Positions 8,794-17,369 of a stretch of 45,925 nucleotides of DNA are shown here, piece after piece. Source of the DNA: Nonomuraea zeae (lineage in GTDB: Bacteria; Actinomycetota; Actinomycetes; Streptosporangiales; Streptosporangiaceae); NCBI RefSeq assembly GCF_005889725.1, contig NZ_VCKX01000072.1, positions 1-45,925 of the forward strand, in the 5' to 3' direction. How positions within the stretch are numbered: the first letter of the stretch is position 1; each line of letters starts with the position of its first letter. Under the pieces are notes generated by a model that was not told where the DNA came from, did not search any database, and saw only the letters and a list, made by a program, of their open reading frames with translations. Both the position numbers and the translations under genes were made by a program.

Positions 8794-9113
8794 CCGTCAT
8801 CGACACGGCCAGGACCGCCGAGGCGGGCACATCGGCCGCAACCACCGTCCACCTGTCCGGTGAGATCGACATCTTCACCAGCAAGGCGCTTCGCCGGCAA
8901 CTGCTGGACACCCTGCGCCACAGCACGAACCTGCTCATCCTCGACCTGTCCCAGGTGTCGTTCTGCGACTCCTCGGGCCTGGCCGTGCTGGTCGGCATCC
9001 AGCGCCGCGCCCGGGACCTGGGCATCACCTTCGCCCTGGCCAATCCCCGTCCGTACACCTCCGAGGTCCTGCGCCTCACCGGCCTTGACCGGAGCCTGCG
9101 GATGATGGTCTGA
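8790..9113 (+). CDS. STAS-domain anti-sigma factor antagonist
   Basis: 107 residues forming one STAS domain. The phosphorylatable serine motif DSSGLAVLVGI (S61/S62) follows the strand LLILDLSQVSFC, as in SpoIIAA/RsbV/BldG-type proteins. Family knowledge: the unphosphorylated form binds an anti-sigma kinase and frees a sigma factor; phosphorylation by the kinase inactivates it. No anti-sigma kinase or sigma factor gene is adjacent, so its partner is elsewhere. The start ATG overlaps the DUF5994 stop. It is convergent with the GH130 gene. Confidence 0.9.
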   Translation: MTVIDTARTAEAGTSAATTVHLSGEIDIFTSKALRRQLLDTLRHSTNLLILDLSQVSFCDSSGLAVLVGIQRRARDLGITFALANPRPYTSEVLRLTGLDRSLRMMV

Positions 9114-9144
9114 GGTTCGCCTGGTCCGTGCGCGGGCCGGCCGC

Positions 9145-10620
9145 TCAGAGTGGTGGGCGCATCGCCCCGATGAGGGTGGCGACCGGCACCCGGGCGAATC
9201 CGATGCGCGTGTCGCTCGCCCCGTACGGCAGCCACACGGCGCCGTCATGCAGCAGGCCGCCGCAGGAGTACACGACGTTGGGCACGTAGCCCTCACGTTC
9301 GGTGTCACCGGCGGTCAGCAGGGCGCCCGGGAGCTCGGCGATGACGAGATGCGGCTGGTGGGTGTCGAGCAGCAGGGCGCCCATGGCGTACGCGCGCATG
9401 GGGCCGACACCATGGATCAGGACGAGCCAGCCCGAACCGGTCTCGATGGGGGACCCGCAGTTGCCCACCTGGATCAGCTCCCAGCTGCGGCGGGGGGTGT
9501 GCAGCGGCACCGGCCGCTGCCACCGGTTGTGCTCGTCGAGCGTCGTCAGGCCGATGGTCTCGCCGTCGGAACGGCACAGCGCCAGGCTGCGTCCCCCGAC
9601 CGGGCGCGGGAACAGCGCCATGCCCTTGTTGACGGCGGCGGGCCCGCGCATGGGGGTGATCGCGAAGTGCCGCAGGTCATCGCTTTCGAGCAGGTGCGAG
9701 CGGATGTGCCGCCCGTCGTACGCGGTGTAGGTCGCGCGGTATGACAGCCGGCCGTCCTCGTCGACGACCTGGACGAACCGGGCGTCCTCCATGCCGTTGC
9801 TCTCGGCCGCGGTCCCCGGCCAGAGCACCCGCCGGTGCAGGGGCAGGTCGGCGGGGAAGGCCACGGCGTAGTCGGAGCGCGTCGCGCGGCGCATCTCCTC
9901 CACGGTCCGCTGCGTCGTGGTACGGGTGAGCAGGTCGGCGGGCAACTGGCCGATCGCCTGCTCGAAATCGTCGTCGTCGAAGCGTTCCGGCAGGGACTCC
10001 AGCACCGTGGCCGTCACCTCGTTGTCCCAGGCGTCGTCGGAGAGCGCCGCCGCGAGCAGATCCCGCCGGTGGTGGGTCAGGTGCCGGCGTCCGACGGACA
10101 GGGCCCCCGAGCGATCGGAGATGACCAGGTCGGAGTGGGGGCCGAGCAGCGCCGTGGTGAAGCCGATGGAGGACACGTGTCCCTCGCCGATCTGCCGCAG
10201 GCTGATCGCCGCGCGGAGCTGTCCGGGGCGCAGACCGGACTGGTCGGGGTGGGGGACCATCGAGGGGTTGCACACCGCCGCGGCCTCCACGGCGTACTCG
10301 TGGCTGAAGTATGCGCCCACGAGGAGCCGGGCCGGCAGGGAGAGGTCGACGTCGCGCGGGATGCGGTGCCGGACCAGGTCGTGGTGGTGGGCGAAGATCG
10401 CTTCGAGGTCGTGGTGCCGGCCGCCGAATCGCCGCAGCGTCTCCTGGAGCATCTCGGTCGTCTCGTCCTCGCCGAGGAGCAGGATGCGGTCGATCAGCGC
10501 GGCGGCCCGGGAACGGGTGAGCGCGGCGTCCTCGCCGGGCACGAAGAGCTTGATGATCACTCTTCGCGGGTCGGGAGTGAGCGTCGGGCCGAGCCGGGTG
10601 GCCAGGTCCCCGCCGGTCAT
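9145..10620 (-). CDS. GH130 family glycoside phosphorylase/hydrolase
   Basis: A 491-residue cytosolic protein. The C-terminal 300 residues form a five-bladed beta-propeller-like region with GH130 hallmarks: ESNGMEDARFVQV (the ED-R block that holds the catalytic Asp), RSHLLESDDLRHF, AVNKGMALFPRPVGG, GNCGSPIETGSGWLVLIHG, then EGYVPNVVYSCG. The N-terminal 170 residues are helical and extra to the shortest members. Family knowledge: GH130 enzymes act on beta-mannosides (beta-1,4- or beta-1,2-mannosyl bonds), mostly by phosphorolysis. It is the last gene of a minus-strand operon; its ATG at 10620 overlaps the preceding stop by four bases. With two glycosyltransferases in the same unit, it may edit or recycle a mannose-containing glycan (inference). 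Confidence 0.82.
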   Translation of the reverse strand: MTGGDLATRLGPTLTPDPRRVIIKLFVPGEDAALTRSRAAALIDRILLLGEDETTEMLQETLRRFGGRHHDLEAIFAHHHDLVRHRIPRDVDLSLPARLLVGAYFSHEYAVEAAAVCNPSMVPHPDQSGLRPGQLRAAISLRQIGEGHVSSIGFTTALLGPHSDLVISDRSGALSVGRRHLTHHRRDLLAAALSDDAWDNEVTATVLESLPERFDDDDFEQAIGQLPADLLTRTTTQRTVEEMRRATRSDYAVAFPADLPLHRRVLWPGTAAESNGMEDARFVQVVDEDGRLSYRATYTAYDGRHIRSHLLESDDLRHFAITPMRGPAAVNKGMALFPRPVGGRSLALCRSDGETIGLTTLDEHNRWQRPVPLHTPRRSWELIQVGNCGSPIETGSGWLVLIHGVGPMRAYAMGALLLDTHQPHLVIAELPGALLTAGDTEREGYVPNVVYSCGGLLHDGAVWLPYGASDTRIGFARVPVATLIGAMRPPL

Positions 10621-11621
10621 GGGAGCCGCCTGGCGTACTGCATGGTGGAGATCAGCGCGATGGTCGACTCCGCGCCCTGGTTGAGGTTCGGGCCGTGCTC
10701 GGTCAGGCCGTCGTAGCCGCCTCCGGTCGCCTGGTCCCACATCAGGGCATCGGCGTCGTTGACGCCCTGGAACCACGCCACCGACCGCCGTACCTTCTCC
10801 TGCCATACCTGGTCGCCGGTCACGCGGGCGGCGGTGGCGCAGGCGTCGGCGAGCGCGGCCACCTCGATCGGCTGCTGGTCGTAGCGGGATCGCGGCGCGT
10901 CCATGCGCCAGCCCGCCGCGGGGACGACCGAGAGCCGGCCGTCCCTCGTCTGGACGTCGCACAGCCAGGAGAGCATGCGCAGGCCGGCGGCGAGCTGCTG
11001 CCCGTCGTCGCTCAGCTCCCCGGCGGCGATGAGCACCTCGGCCAGCGCGGCGTTGGCGTAGGTCAGCTGCGGTTGCGGCCACGGCCACGAGGGGCTCTCC
11101 GCGGGAGCGCCGATCGCCCGCGCGGCGTCCGTCAGCAGGCTGGCGGCCGCGGTGCTGTCAGGGATGGCGCGAAGGACCTCGGCCGCGCCGAGCCCGGCGA
11201 AGGCCATGGCGCGTGGATGCGGGGAGCGCTGTTCGGCGCCGAGCGTGAAGGCGAGCCGCGCTTCGTTGCGGATCCACGGGGCGGAGTTGCGGGCCGCCGC
11301 GGTGCCCAGGCCCCACATCGCGCGTCCCCACCAGTCGCCGACGCCTGGCTGGTCGCTCCAGCGCCGGTCGAAGGAGAGCCGGTTGCGGAAGGCGCCGGAA
11401 CGGTCCTGAGCGTGCGTGAGGAAGGTCAGGTAGCACTCCGCCAGCCGGGTCAGCCGGTGGGCAGGACGTGGTTCGCGGGTGACGACGACGAGCCCGCGGG
11501 CGACGTCGTCGGTGCAGTACCCGTGCTCGCGGCGGACGAGGGCGTACCGGGCATGCTCGAACAGGCCGGTGTCGTCGCTCAGCCGGAGCAGGTGCGAGAA
11601 GCCGGAGGCGGCGGTGCTCAT
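10617..11621 (-). CDS. Putative alpha/alpha-barrel glycan enzyme of the glycosyltransferase cluster
   Basis: 334 residues, cytosolic. The sequence consists of repeated helical hairpins with aromatic and acidic loops (EHGYCTDDVARGLVVV, GDWWGRAMWGLGTAA, YANAALAEVLIAAGE, RYDQQPIEVAALADAC, ATGGGYDGLTEHGPNLNQGAESTIA). This resembles an alpha/alpha-toroid glycosidase or epimerase. Homologues are, as I recall, often annotated simply as 'glycosyltransferase' because of this neighbourhood; the fold argues against that label. It is coupled at both ends by 4-bp ATGA overlaps (11618-11621 and 10617-10620), so all three proteins are probably made in equal amounts. Catalytic residues and substrate are unknown. 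Confidence 0.7.
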   Translation of the reverse strand: MSTAASGFSHLLRLSDDTGLFEHARYALVRREHGYCTDDVARGLVVVTREPRPAHRLTRLAECYLTFLTHAQDRSGAFRNRLSFDRRWSDQPGVGDWWGRAMWGLGTAAARNSAPWIRNEARLAFTLGAEQRSPHPRAMAFAGLGAAEVLRAIPDSTAAASLLTDAARAIGAPAESPSWPWPQPQLTYANAALAEVLIAAGELSDDGQQLAAGLRMLSWLCDVQTRDGRLSVVPAAGWRMDAPRSRYDQQPIEVAALADACATAARVTGDQVWQEKVRRSVAWFQGVNDADALMWDQATGGGYDGLTEHGPNLNQGAESTIALISTMQYARRLP

Positions 11622-12787
11622 GGCAGCACCGCGACCGCTCCGGCCGGCCGCTCGGCGACGAGCGAGCGGACCAGGTCGTCGTAGCGGGCCGCGACCGCGG
11701 GCCACAGCAGGGTCGGGATCAGGGCACGGGTGCGCCCGAGGAGATTGTCGGCCAGCCCGGGCTGGGTGAGGACCCGGCGGATGGCGGCGGCGAGCTCGGG
11801 AGGGTCGCCGTGCGGGACGAGCAGTCCGGGACCTCCGGCGAGCAACTCCACGGCGTGCGGGAAGGAGGTGGCGACGACCGGTACGCCCGCGGCCACGGCC
11901 TCGATGAGGACACCGGAGGTGACCTGCTCCGCGGAGTCGTAGGGCAGGACGACGACGTCCGCCGAGCGGACCAGCCGGCTCAGCGAGCCCTGATCCCGGT
12001 AGACGGGGTCGTGGCGGACGGCCCTGGAGATCCCGAGCTGGGCGGCCAGTCCGTACAGCCCGTCGCGGTAGGCCTCGCCCTGGTGTTCCAGCACTTTGGG
12101 ATGGGTCTTTCCGGCGATCGTGTAGATCGGCGGCGGGTCGAGGTCGCTCAGAAGCGCGAGCGCGCGCAACGCCCACTCGATGCCTTTGCCCGGTCCGAGC
12201 AGGCCCCAGGTGAGCAGGTGCGGGCGGCTGTGGCGCCGAGCCGGGACCCGCAGGTGATCGGCGGCCCCGTGCGGGATGACGGACACCTTGCCGGCGTCCA
12301 CCCGGTAGCCGGACGTCAACCGGGCACGAGCGGTGCCGGTCATGGTCACGATCGCGTCGGCGGCGGCCACGATCTCCTCCAGCAGGGCCTTCTGCCGGGG
12401 AGTGGGCCTGACCAGGACCGTGTGCAGGACCACGATGCTCGGCACGGTGAGGCAGCGCAGCAGCGGCAGGACGTCCTGGCCGTCCGGGCCGGGGTAGATG
12501 CCGTACTCGTGCTGCACGATGGCCACGTCGAAGCTCTCCAGGGCGGTGGCCGCGGCCTGCCAGCCGCCGCGCCCGCCGGGGGTCCAGGTGTGTACGACCC
12601 CGGGCCGCGGCCGTTCGTCGTCGCCTTCCGCGGTGACCCGGACGATGCCGCCGAACGCGCCACCCCGGGTGAGATGGGCGGCCAGGGCGGAGTTGAACGT
12701 CGCGAGCCCGCACTGGGTCGGCGGATGGGTGCTGAGAAAGCCATATGTGACGGCCAATTGCCATGCCTTTCGGTCATTCGGCCGCAC
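11618..12787 (-). CDS. GT4-family glycosyltransferase
   Basis: 389 residues, GT-B fold. The N-terminal domain has the acceptor-side loop FLSTHPPTQCGLATF and VAIVQHEYGIY. The C-terminal domain has LLTWGLLGPGKGIEWAL, the nucleotide-sugar-binding stretch SADVVVLPYDSAEQVTSGVLIEAVAAGVPVVAT (E-x7-E type) and a final helix. No signal peptide. It is the first gene of the three-gene unit leading to GH130. The GTG at 12787 is the longest start; a TTG ten codons downstream (before AVTYGFL) has a better AAAGG spacing, so the start is uncertain. Donor and acceptor are unknown; mannose is suggested only by the GH130 partner. Confidence 0.85.
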   Translation of the reverse strand: MRPNDRKAWQLAVTYGFLSTHPPTQCGLATFNSALAAHLTRGGAFGGIVRVTAEGDDERPRPGVVHTWTPGGRGGWQAAATALESFDVAIVQHEYGIYPGPDGQDVLPLLRCLTVPSIVVLHTVLVRPTPRQKALLEEIVAAADAIVTMTGTARARLTSGYRVDAGKVSVIPHGAADHLRVPARRHSRPHLLTWGLLGPGKGIEWALRALALLSDLDPPPIYTIAGKTHPKVLEHQGEAYRDGLYGLAAQLGISRAVRHDPVYRDQGSLSRLVRSADVVVLPYDSAEQVTSGVLIEAVAAGVPVVATSFPHAVELLAGGPGLLVPHGDPPELAAAIRRVLTQPGLADNLLGRTRALIPTLLWPAVAARYDDLVRSLVAERPAGAVAVLP

Positions 12788-12904
12788 GAGAATGGATGCC
12801 GATGCGGCTCGTACGGTGAAACGGCTGCCTTTTCTGCCTGTGCGGTGGAACCCGGAGCCTTCACCGGGGGCCCGCCCTCATACGGGGGCCCGGCTGTCGC
12901 GACC

Positions 12905-13981
12905 TCAGCCGATGGCGTGGTCTGCGCGTCCATCGGACACTATCAGCCGCGAATTTTGACCTACCATTTCGTGGTAGATGCGTAGGTAATTCGCCACCAT
13001 CTGATCTGCACTGAACCTGCGTTCGGCCTGCGCGCGGCAGCCCGCGCGATCGACCGTCGAGATGCGCGACACCGCGGTGACCGCCTCGTCGAGGGAGTCC
13101 ACCAGGAAACCCGTCACTCCCTGGTCCACGACTTCGGCCATGGATCCGCGCCGGTAGGCGACGACGGGCGTGCCGCAGGCCATGGACTCGACCACCGACA
13201 GGCCGAAGGGCTCGTCGAACGCGATGGGGTGCAGCAGGGCGGCGCCGCTGCCGAGGATCTCGCCACGCCGCTCGGGTCCCACCGGCCCGAGGAACCTGAC
13301 CTGCTCGCCGTCGATCTTCGGAGCGACCTCCCGCTCGAAGTACCGCTCGTCCTGGACGATGCCGCAGATGGTCAGCGGCAGGCCGGCCCGGCGGGCGATC
13401 TCGATGGCGGTGTGCGTGCCCTTGTCGGGATGTACGCGGCCGAACGCGATCAGCCGCCGGCCGCCCACCGGGTCGAAGGGAAACGCGTCGAGATCGATGC
13501 CGTGGTGCACGGTGGCGGTGTAGTCCAGCTCCGGGGCGCGGTCCGCGTCCGAGATGGACACGTAGGCGGAGCGGGCCCGGGCGTAGGCGGGCAGGATTCC
13601 CGTTCCGGAGAATCCGTGCACGGTGGTGAGCAACGGGGCCCGGCAATGTCCGGCGAAGGCCAGCGGCAGCCAGTCGAGATGACTGTGGACGAGATCGAAC
13701 TCGCCGGAACGGCTCAACGCGTGCGCGACATGCATCGCCTCCCACACCCGCCCGTCCAGCGACGGATCGTCGGCGTACCCGCGGGGGCACACTCCGTCCA
13801 GCGATCCGGAAGTGACGGAGTCCAGCGTGGCGAACAGCGTCACGTCGATCCCCCTCGCGGTGAGTCCCTCGGCGAGCAGGCTCGTGACCTGCTCCCACGG
13901 GCCGTAGTGGTGCGGAGGCGTCCGCCAGGCGACCGGTCCCAGCAGCGCTACCCTCACGAAACGGAGATTGCGGTCATACAT
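12905..13981 (-). CDS. GT4-family glycosyltransferase
   Basis: 358 residues with the GT-B layout. The N-terminus is VRVALLGPVAWRTPPHHYGPWEQV, a glycine-poor but typical acceptor loop, followed by FDLVHSHLDWLPL. The C-terminal domain holds LIAFGRVHPDKGTHTAIEIA and the donor-site motif PIAFDEPFGLSVVESMACGTPVVAYRRGSM with its conserved E-x7-E. It lies about 120 bp upstream of the three-gene GT4/GH130 unit on the same strand and may share its function. Start at ATG 13981 gives eight residues before the usual family start; a GTG at codon 9 is an alternative, and neither has a strong ribosome binding site. Sugar specificity is unknown. Confidence 0.87.
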   Translation of the reverse strand: MYDRNLRFVRVALLGPVAWRTPPHHYGPWEQVTSLLAEGLTARGIDVTLFATLDSVTSGSLDGVCPRGYADDPSLDGRVWEAMHVAHALSRSGEFDLVHSHLDWLPLAFAGHCRAPLLTTVHGFSGTGILPAYARARSAYVSISDADRAPELDYTATVHHGIDLDAFPFDPVGGRRLIAFGRVHPDKGTHTAIEIARRAGLPLTICGIVQDERYFEREVAPKIDGEQVRFLGPVGPERRGEILGSGAALLHPIAFDEPFGLSVVESMACGTPVVAYRRGSMAEVVDQGVTGFLVDSLDEAVTAVSRISTVDRAGCRAQAERRFSADQMVANYLRIYHEMVGQNSRLIVSDGRADHAIG

Positions 13982-14200
13982 CCAGGAACATGACCATCTG
14001 CTGGCATCGGTGCCGTCACTCCTCCGGGTCGCGTTCTGTCAGACGGCTATGACCGCCGGACCGTGCCGGTGATGCTCCACCGCACGCTCGTTCGTACCGA
14101 GCCAACGCCATCCTGAGCCGGACGGAAACCACCAATTCCGCAAGGAGCCATCACCACAACTGATGACTGGCCGCTTTCTCGACGTCGCGCAGTGCCTATC

Positions 14201-14246
14201 GCGTGCCTCCGCCACTCCTCAGGGCGTGCCTCCGCCACTCCTCAGG
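14201..14246. repeat. 23-bp perfect tandem duplication across the hydrolase stop codon
   Basis: GCGTGCCTCCGCCACTCCTCAGG occurs at 14201-14223 and again at 14224-14246. The hydrolase TGA (minus strand, 14221-14219) lies in one copy, and the other encodes its last residues. Because 23 is not a multiple of three, the copies are read in different frames. Confidence 0.85.
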
Positions 14247-15061
14247 GCGTGTCTCGCGGCGTACCGTTCGGCCCAGTGCAGGACGTGATCGGCCACTCGC
14301 TCCCATTCGGGGGCGCCGAGGGCGAAGTGCGGCATGCGGGCGAACTCCTGGTAGTCGGTGATCGCACGGGACTTGCGGTAACGCTGGTAGGCCGCTCGGA
14401 CCAGCGCCGTGGGGACGGTGTGGTCGGCGCCACCGGCGATCAGCAGCAGCGGGGCGCGGGTGTCGTTGCGCACGTCGACCAAGGTGGCAGGGTGCCGGCT
14501 CAGGTTGGCGGTGGCGGCCTGGAACAGCGGCCGGCCGGGGGCGGGCACGTGGTAACGCTGGTAGATCACCTCCGACGCCTGCGCGGTCAGGGTGTTGGTG
14601 AAGGCGTAGTGGAACTGCCTGGCGCTCAACGCCACGGTTCTGGTGCGGTTGACGGGGTTGGACAGGACCGGGAACGCCGAGCGCAGGCTGCTGAGCGGCA
14701 GCCTCAGCACGCCCTTGATCGGGGCGGGATGGATCGCCACACCGGCGATGCCAAGACCGCGATCCAGCAGGATCTGCGTGATCAGGCCGCCGAAGGAGTG
14801 GCCGACGATGATGGGCGGCCGGGCCTGCTCGCGGATGATCGTGTCGTAGAAGTCGGCCACCTGCGTGACGCCCAGGCCGTTCATCACCTCGGGGTTCTTG
14901 CGCAGGGCTTCCACCTCGATCTCCATGCCCGGCCAGGCCGGGGCGAGCACCTGGTGGCCGAGCCGGGTGTAGCGCTCGATCCAGTGCTCCCAGGCGCGTG
15001 GAGTCAGCCACAGCCCGTGGATGAGGATGATGGGGGCCTTGGTCCCTGACTTCTCGGTCAT
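14219..15061 (-). CDS. Alpha/beta-fold hydrolase
   Basis: 280 residues, cytosolic. The oxyanion-hole motif IILIHGLWLTPRAWEHW comes first, then the nucleophile elbow IIVGHSFGGLITQ (Ser in GHSFGG), the acid region LLLIAGGADHTVP (Asp) and a C-terminal His in EFARMPHFAL. Family knowledge: serine hydrolases acting on esters, epoxides or lactones; this one resembles the general alpha/beta-hydrolase group common in actinomycetes and its substrate cannot be assigned. The last residues RSGGGTP are encoded by a 23-bp tandem duplication, so the C-terminus was recently altered. It diverges from the SDR gene across a 360-bp intergenic region. Confidence 0.88.
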   Translation of the reverse strand: MTEKSGTKAPIILIHGLWLTPRAWEHWIERYTRLGHQVLAPAWPGMEIEVEALRKNPEVMNGLGVTQVADFYDTIIREQARPPIIVGHSFGGLITQILLDRGLGIAGVAIHPAPIKGVLRLPLSSLRSAFPVLSNPVNRTRTVALSARQFHYAFTNTLTAQASEVIYQRYHVPAPGRPLFQAATANLSRHPATLVDVRNDTRAPLLLIAGGADHTVPTALVRAAYQRYRKSRAITDYQEFARMPHFALGAPEWERVADHVLHWAERYAARHALRSGGGTP

Positions 15062-15423
15062 GGGTCTCTCCTACGAGATCATTCGGCATGTTGCCTTCAG
15101 CGCACAGGAGTACGTAGCCTGAGGAAACGGGCAGTTTGCGCGCAGCTCATCTCCTCAGCTGATAACCGGAGCCTTCTGGGCGGGGGACCGGCGCGGGCGG
15201 AATGCGTCGTCAGCCGGGAATTGCCCATCGTCCGGCAATATCGCGCCAACACGACCGCATTGCGCGACCAGGCTGCTTCCTGCCCGGGAGACACTCGGTT
15301 TTCGATGACCAAAGATTCACTCGGCATGTGAGCTGACGGCCCTTTTCGAAACCGCATGAGGTATTTGAACTGCTCCGGGCTGTCAGGCCGGCGGCCCGTG
15401 ATGATGAGCAGGAGGTGGGGCCC
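15062..15423. other. Divergent promoter region between hydrolase and SDR genes
   Basis: 360 bp without a gene. It must hold promoters for both divergent genes. The part from about 15220 to 15360 is more A/T-rich than the surroundings. The SDR ribosome binding site (CAGGAGG, 15409-15415) is clear. No convincing palindrome was seen. Confidence 0.5.
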
Positions 15424-16179
15424 GTGACCGGGGCGACCGGCAGGGTGGCGTTGGTGACAGGGGCCAGCAGCGGGATCGGTGCCGCCACCGCGCGCCTTCT
15501 CGCCGCGCGAGGGATGCGCGTGGTGGTCAACTACCTCCGCAGCGCCGCGGCGGCCGACGAGGTCGTGGCCGGCATCGAGGCCGCGGGTGGCCAGGCCATG
15601 GCCGTGCAGGCCGACGTGCGGGAAGCGGCGGCGGTCGAGACCATGGTCGAGCAGGTTCAGGCGGCATGGGGCGGCATCGACGTGCTCGTGCACAACGCGC
15701 TCATCCCGTTCGCGGTCAAGCCGTTCAAGGACATGACGTGGGACGAACTGGGCGGCAAGCTCGACGGCGAGATGCGTGCGGCGTTCGCGGTCACCAACGC
15801 GGTCCTGCCCGCGATGACCGGACAGGGCTGGGGGCGCATCATCTACATCAGCATCGGCCTCAGCCGCCAGCCTCGGCCAGGCATGGTCGCACTGGGCACG
15901 GCCAAGGCGGCATTGGTGCAGTTCGCCCGATTTCTCGCCCAGGAGCTGGGCCCGACGGGCGTCACGGTCAACATCGTCGAAGCCGGCCCCGTGGCGGACA
16001 CCCGCATGGCGAGCGTGCTCGACCAGGAGCAGCAGCAGCGGCAGGTGGCCGCCACTCCTCTGGGCCGCCTGGCACTGCCTGCCGACGTCGCGCAGGCGGT
16101 CGCCTTCTACGCCGCCGAGGACAACGCCTTCATGACCGGCACCACGGCCGCGGTCAACGGCGGGATGTCCATGTACTGA
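15424..16179 (+). CDS. SDR-family oxidoreductase-like protein lacking the catalytic Tyr
   Basis: 251 residues. The Rossmann nucleotide-binding motif TGASSGIG (12-19) is intact, as are the NADP-preferring VVVNYLRS and the Asp of VQADVRE. The catalytic YxxxK is changed: the Lys is present in GTAKAAL (K161) but the residue four before it is Leu (L157) rather than Tyr. The active-site Ser is plausible in YISIGLS. Relatives with a similar GLSR-PxPG...GTAKAAL block also seem to lack Tyr, so this may be a distinct subfamily rather than a random mutation. GTG 15424 is chosen because CAGGAGG ends eight bases upstream; GTG 15415 overlaps that site. An NMT1-like gene follows after 28 bp in the same direction. 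Confidence 0.85.
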   Translation: MTGATGRVALVTGASSGIGAATARLLAARGMRVVVNYLRSAAAADEVVAGIEAAGGQAMAVQADVREAAAVETMVEQVQAAWGGIDVLVHNALIPFAVKPFKDMTWDELGGKLDGEMRAAFAVTNAVLPAMTGQGWGRIIYISIGLSRQPRPGMVALGTAKAALVQFARFLAQELGPTGVTVNIVEAGPVADTRMASVLDQEQQQRQVAATPLGRLALPADVAQAVAFYAAEDNAFMTGTTAAVNGGMSMY

Positions 16180-16207
16180 CGCCTCGACACGAGCAGGGAA
16201 AGCGTTC

Positions 16208-16921
16208 ATGCACACGATCGATCTCGCCTACGTCGGGCGGGGCCTGCACGAGGAACTGGTCGCCTACGTCGCGGACCAGCAGGGCTACTACGCCGACGAG
16301 GGCGTCCACGTCGCGCTGCGCGACGGCTGCGACTGGGACGGCGAGCGGCTGGCGATACACGCTCCCCGCACCGCGCCCGGATGCTTCGCCCGGATCGTGC
16401 TGCGCCAGGCCGGACTCGACCCGGACCGCGACCTCCAGGCCATCTCGCGCCCGCCCGGCGACTACGGCATGGACCTGCGCCGGCTGCACGACGGCCGGAT
16501 CGACGCCGCCCTGGTCGGCAGCACCATGGCACCGGAGGCGGTAGCCGCCGAGCACGGCTGGAACGTGCTGGCCTGGGTCGGCGACCACTTCCAGATCCCC
16601 ACCGTAGGCGTGGCCGTCGACCCCACCCGCATCCACCCGGACGACCCCGCGGTGCAGGCCGTCATCCGGGCCCACCGGCGCGCCCTTCAGGTGATCCACG
16701 ACGATCCCGACACCACGGTGCGGTACGTCCAGACGTTCCTCGGGCGGCACACCACGGACGAGGTCCGTGCACACTACGAGACGTTCATCGCACCGTACTT
16801 CACCACTGTCGGCCAGGCCGACCTCGCCGTCGGCGCCGCCGCGATCAGCGCGGTCGCGGCCGAGCTCGGCGTCCCCGGCACCCTCACCGCCGCCGAGTTC
16901 TACCGCACGGCCGCCCCCTAG
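16208..16921 (+). CDS. NMT1/THI5-like (SsuA-type) periplasmic-binding-fold protein without signal peptide
   Basis: 237 residues. The opening TIDLAYVGRGLHEELVAYVADQQGYYADEGVHVAL matches the start of the mature NMT1/SsuA-type binding domain, including the GYYADEG helix. RLHDGRIDAALVGSTMAPEAVA and the VGVAVDPTRI hinge follow. No signal peptide or lipobox precedes it and no permease or ATPase is adjacent, so it is predicted to be cytosolic. Family knowledge: cytosolic members of this fold can be enzymes (Thi5, MqnA/MqnD-like, dihydroxyphthalate decarboxylase-like). With the upstream Tyr-less SDR it probably forms a small catabolic or biosynthetic unit of unknown chemistry (inference). Confidence 0.75.
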   Translation: MHTIDLAYVGRGLHEELVAYVADQQGYYADEGVHVALRDGCDWDGERLAIHAPRTAPGCFARIVLRQAGLDPDRDLQAISRPPGDYGMDLRRLHDGRIDAALVGSTMAPEAVAAEHGWNVLAWVGDHFQIPTVGVAVDPTRIHPDDPAVQAVIRAHRRALQVIHDDPDTTVRYVQTFLGRHTTDEVRAHYETFIAPYFTTVGQADLAVGAAAISAVAAELGVPGTLTAAEFYRTAAP

Positions 16922-16940
16922 CGAGGCCTTCCACGCCTCG
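16922..16940. terminator. Short hairpin between convergent genes
   Basis: CGAGGC (16922-16927) and GCCTCG (16935-16940) can pair around a 7-nt loop. An overlapping stem CGCCTC/GAGGCG follows immediately. It sits between the NMT1-like gene and an opposing gene, so it could act in both directions. Confidence 0.4.
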
Positions 16941-16951
16941 TGAGGCGAGCC

Positions 16952-17251
16952 TCAGCGGCGCGTGCGGTTCAGCATGACCAGCCCGGCGATGAACGACCCG
17001 AGCAGGGCCGGCGACAGGACCGCGAGGGCACCCCACACGAAGAGGCCGAGATAGCCGAGCGCGGACGAACCGGACGTCGGGTCGGCGTCGGCGACCGCGA
17101 ACAGCACCAGGCCGAGGACGACCCCGGCCACCGCGAGCGCGATCGGCGTCCACAGGAGCACGTGAGCCCACACACGGTACGTCCGGCTGTAGACACGTCG
17201 GGCCGACGGCGCGTTCGGCGGCGGCGGGGGATACCGGACGGATTCGGTCAT
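16952..17251 (-). CDS. Small two-helix membrane protein
   Basis: 99 residues. A Pro-rich cytosolic N-terminus (YPPPPPNAP) is followed by two membrane segments, about residues 30-52 (VLLWTPIALAVAGVVLGLVL) and 66-92 (GYLGLFVWGALAVLSPALLG), and a basic end NRTRR. No conserved motif recognised; function unknown. It is a typical actinomycete small membrane protein gene standing alone between convergent and divergent neighbours. Confidence 0.7.
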   Translation of the reverse strand: MTESVRYPPPPPNAPSARRVYSRTYRVWAHVLLWTPIALAVAGVVLGLVLFAVADADPTSGSSALGYLGLFVWGALAVLSPALLGSFIAGLVMLNRTRR

Positions 17252-17369
17252 GCCGCAATTTGTACCAGCTCGCAGGGCCCCGCACCCACCAGGGCCGGCC
17301 GGTGGTGTGCGGGGAGTATGAGGCGCCTGGTGCTACGGTTACCTCTCTAGTACGCACATAAGGGGACGT

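Noticed and set aside
12961..12977. CTACCA-TTTCG-TGGTAG palindrome
   Set aside because: Lies within the coding region of a GT4 gene near its 3' end, away from any promoter; probably chance.
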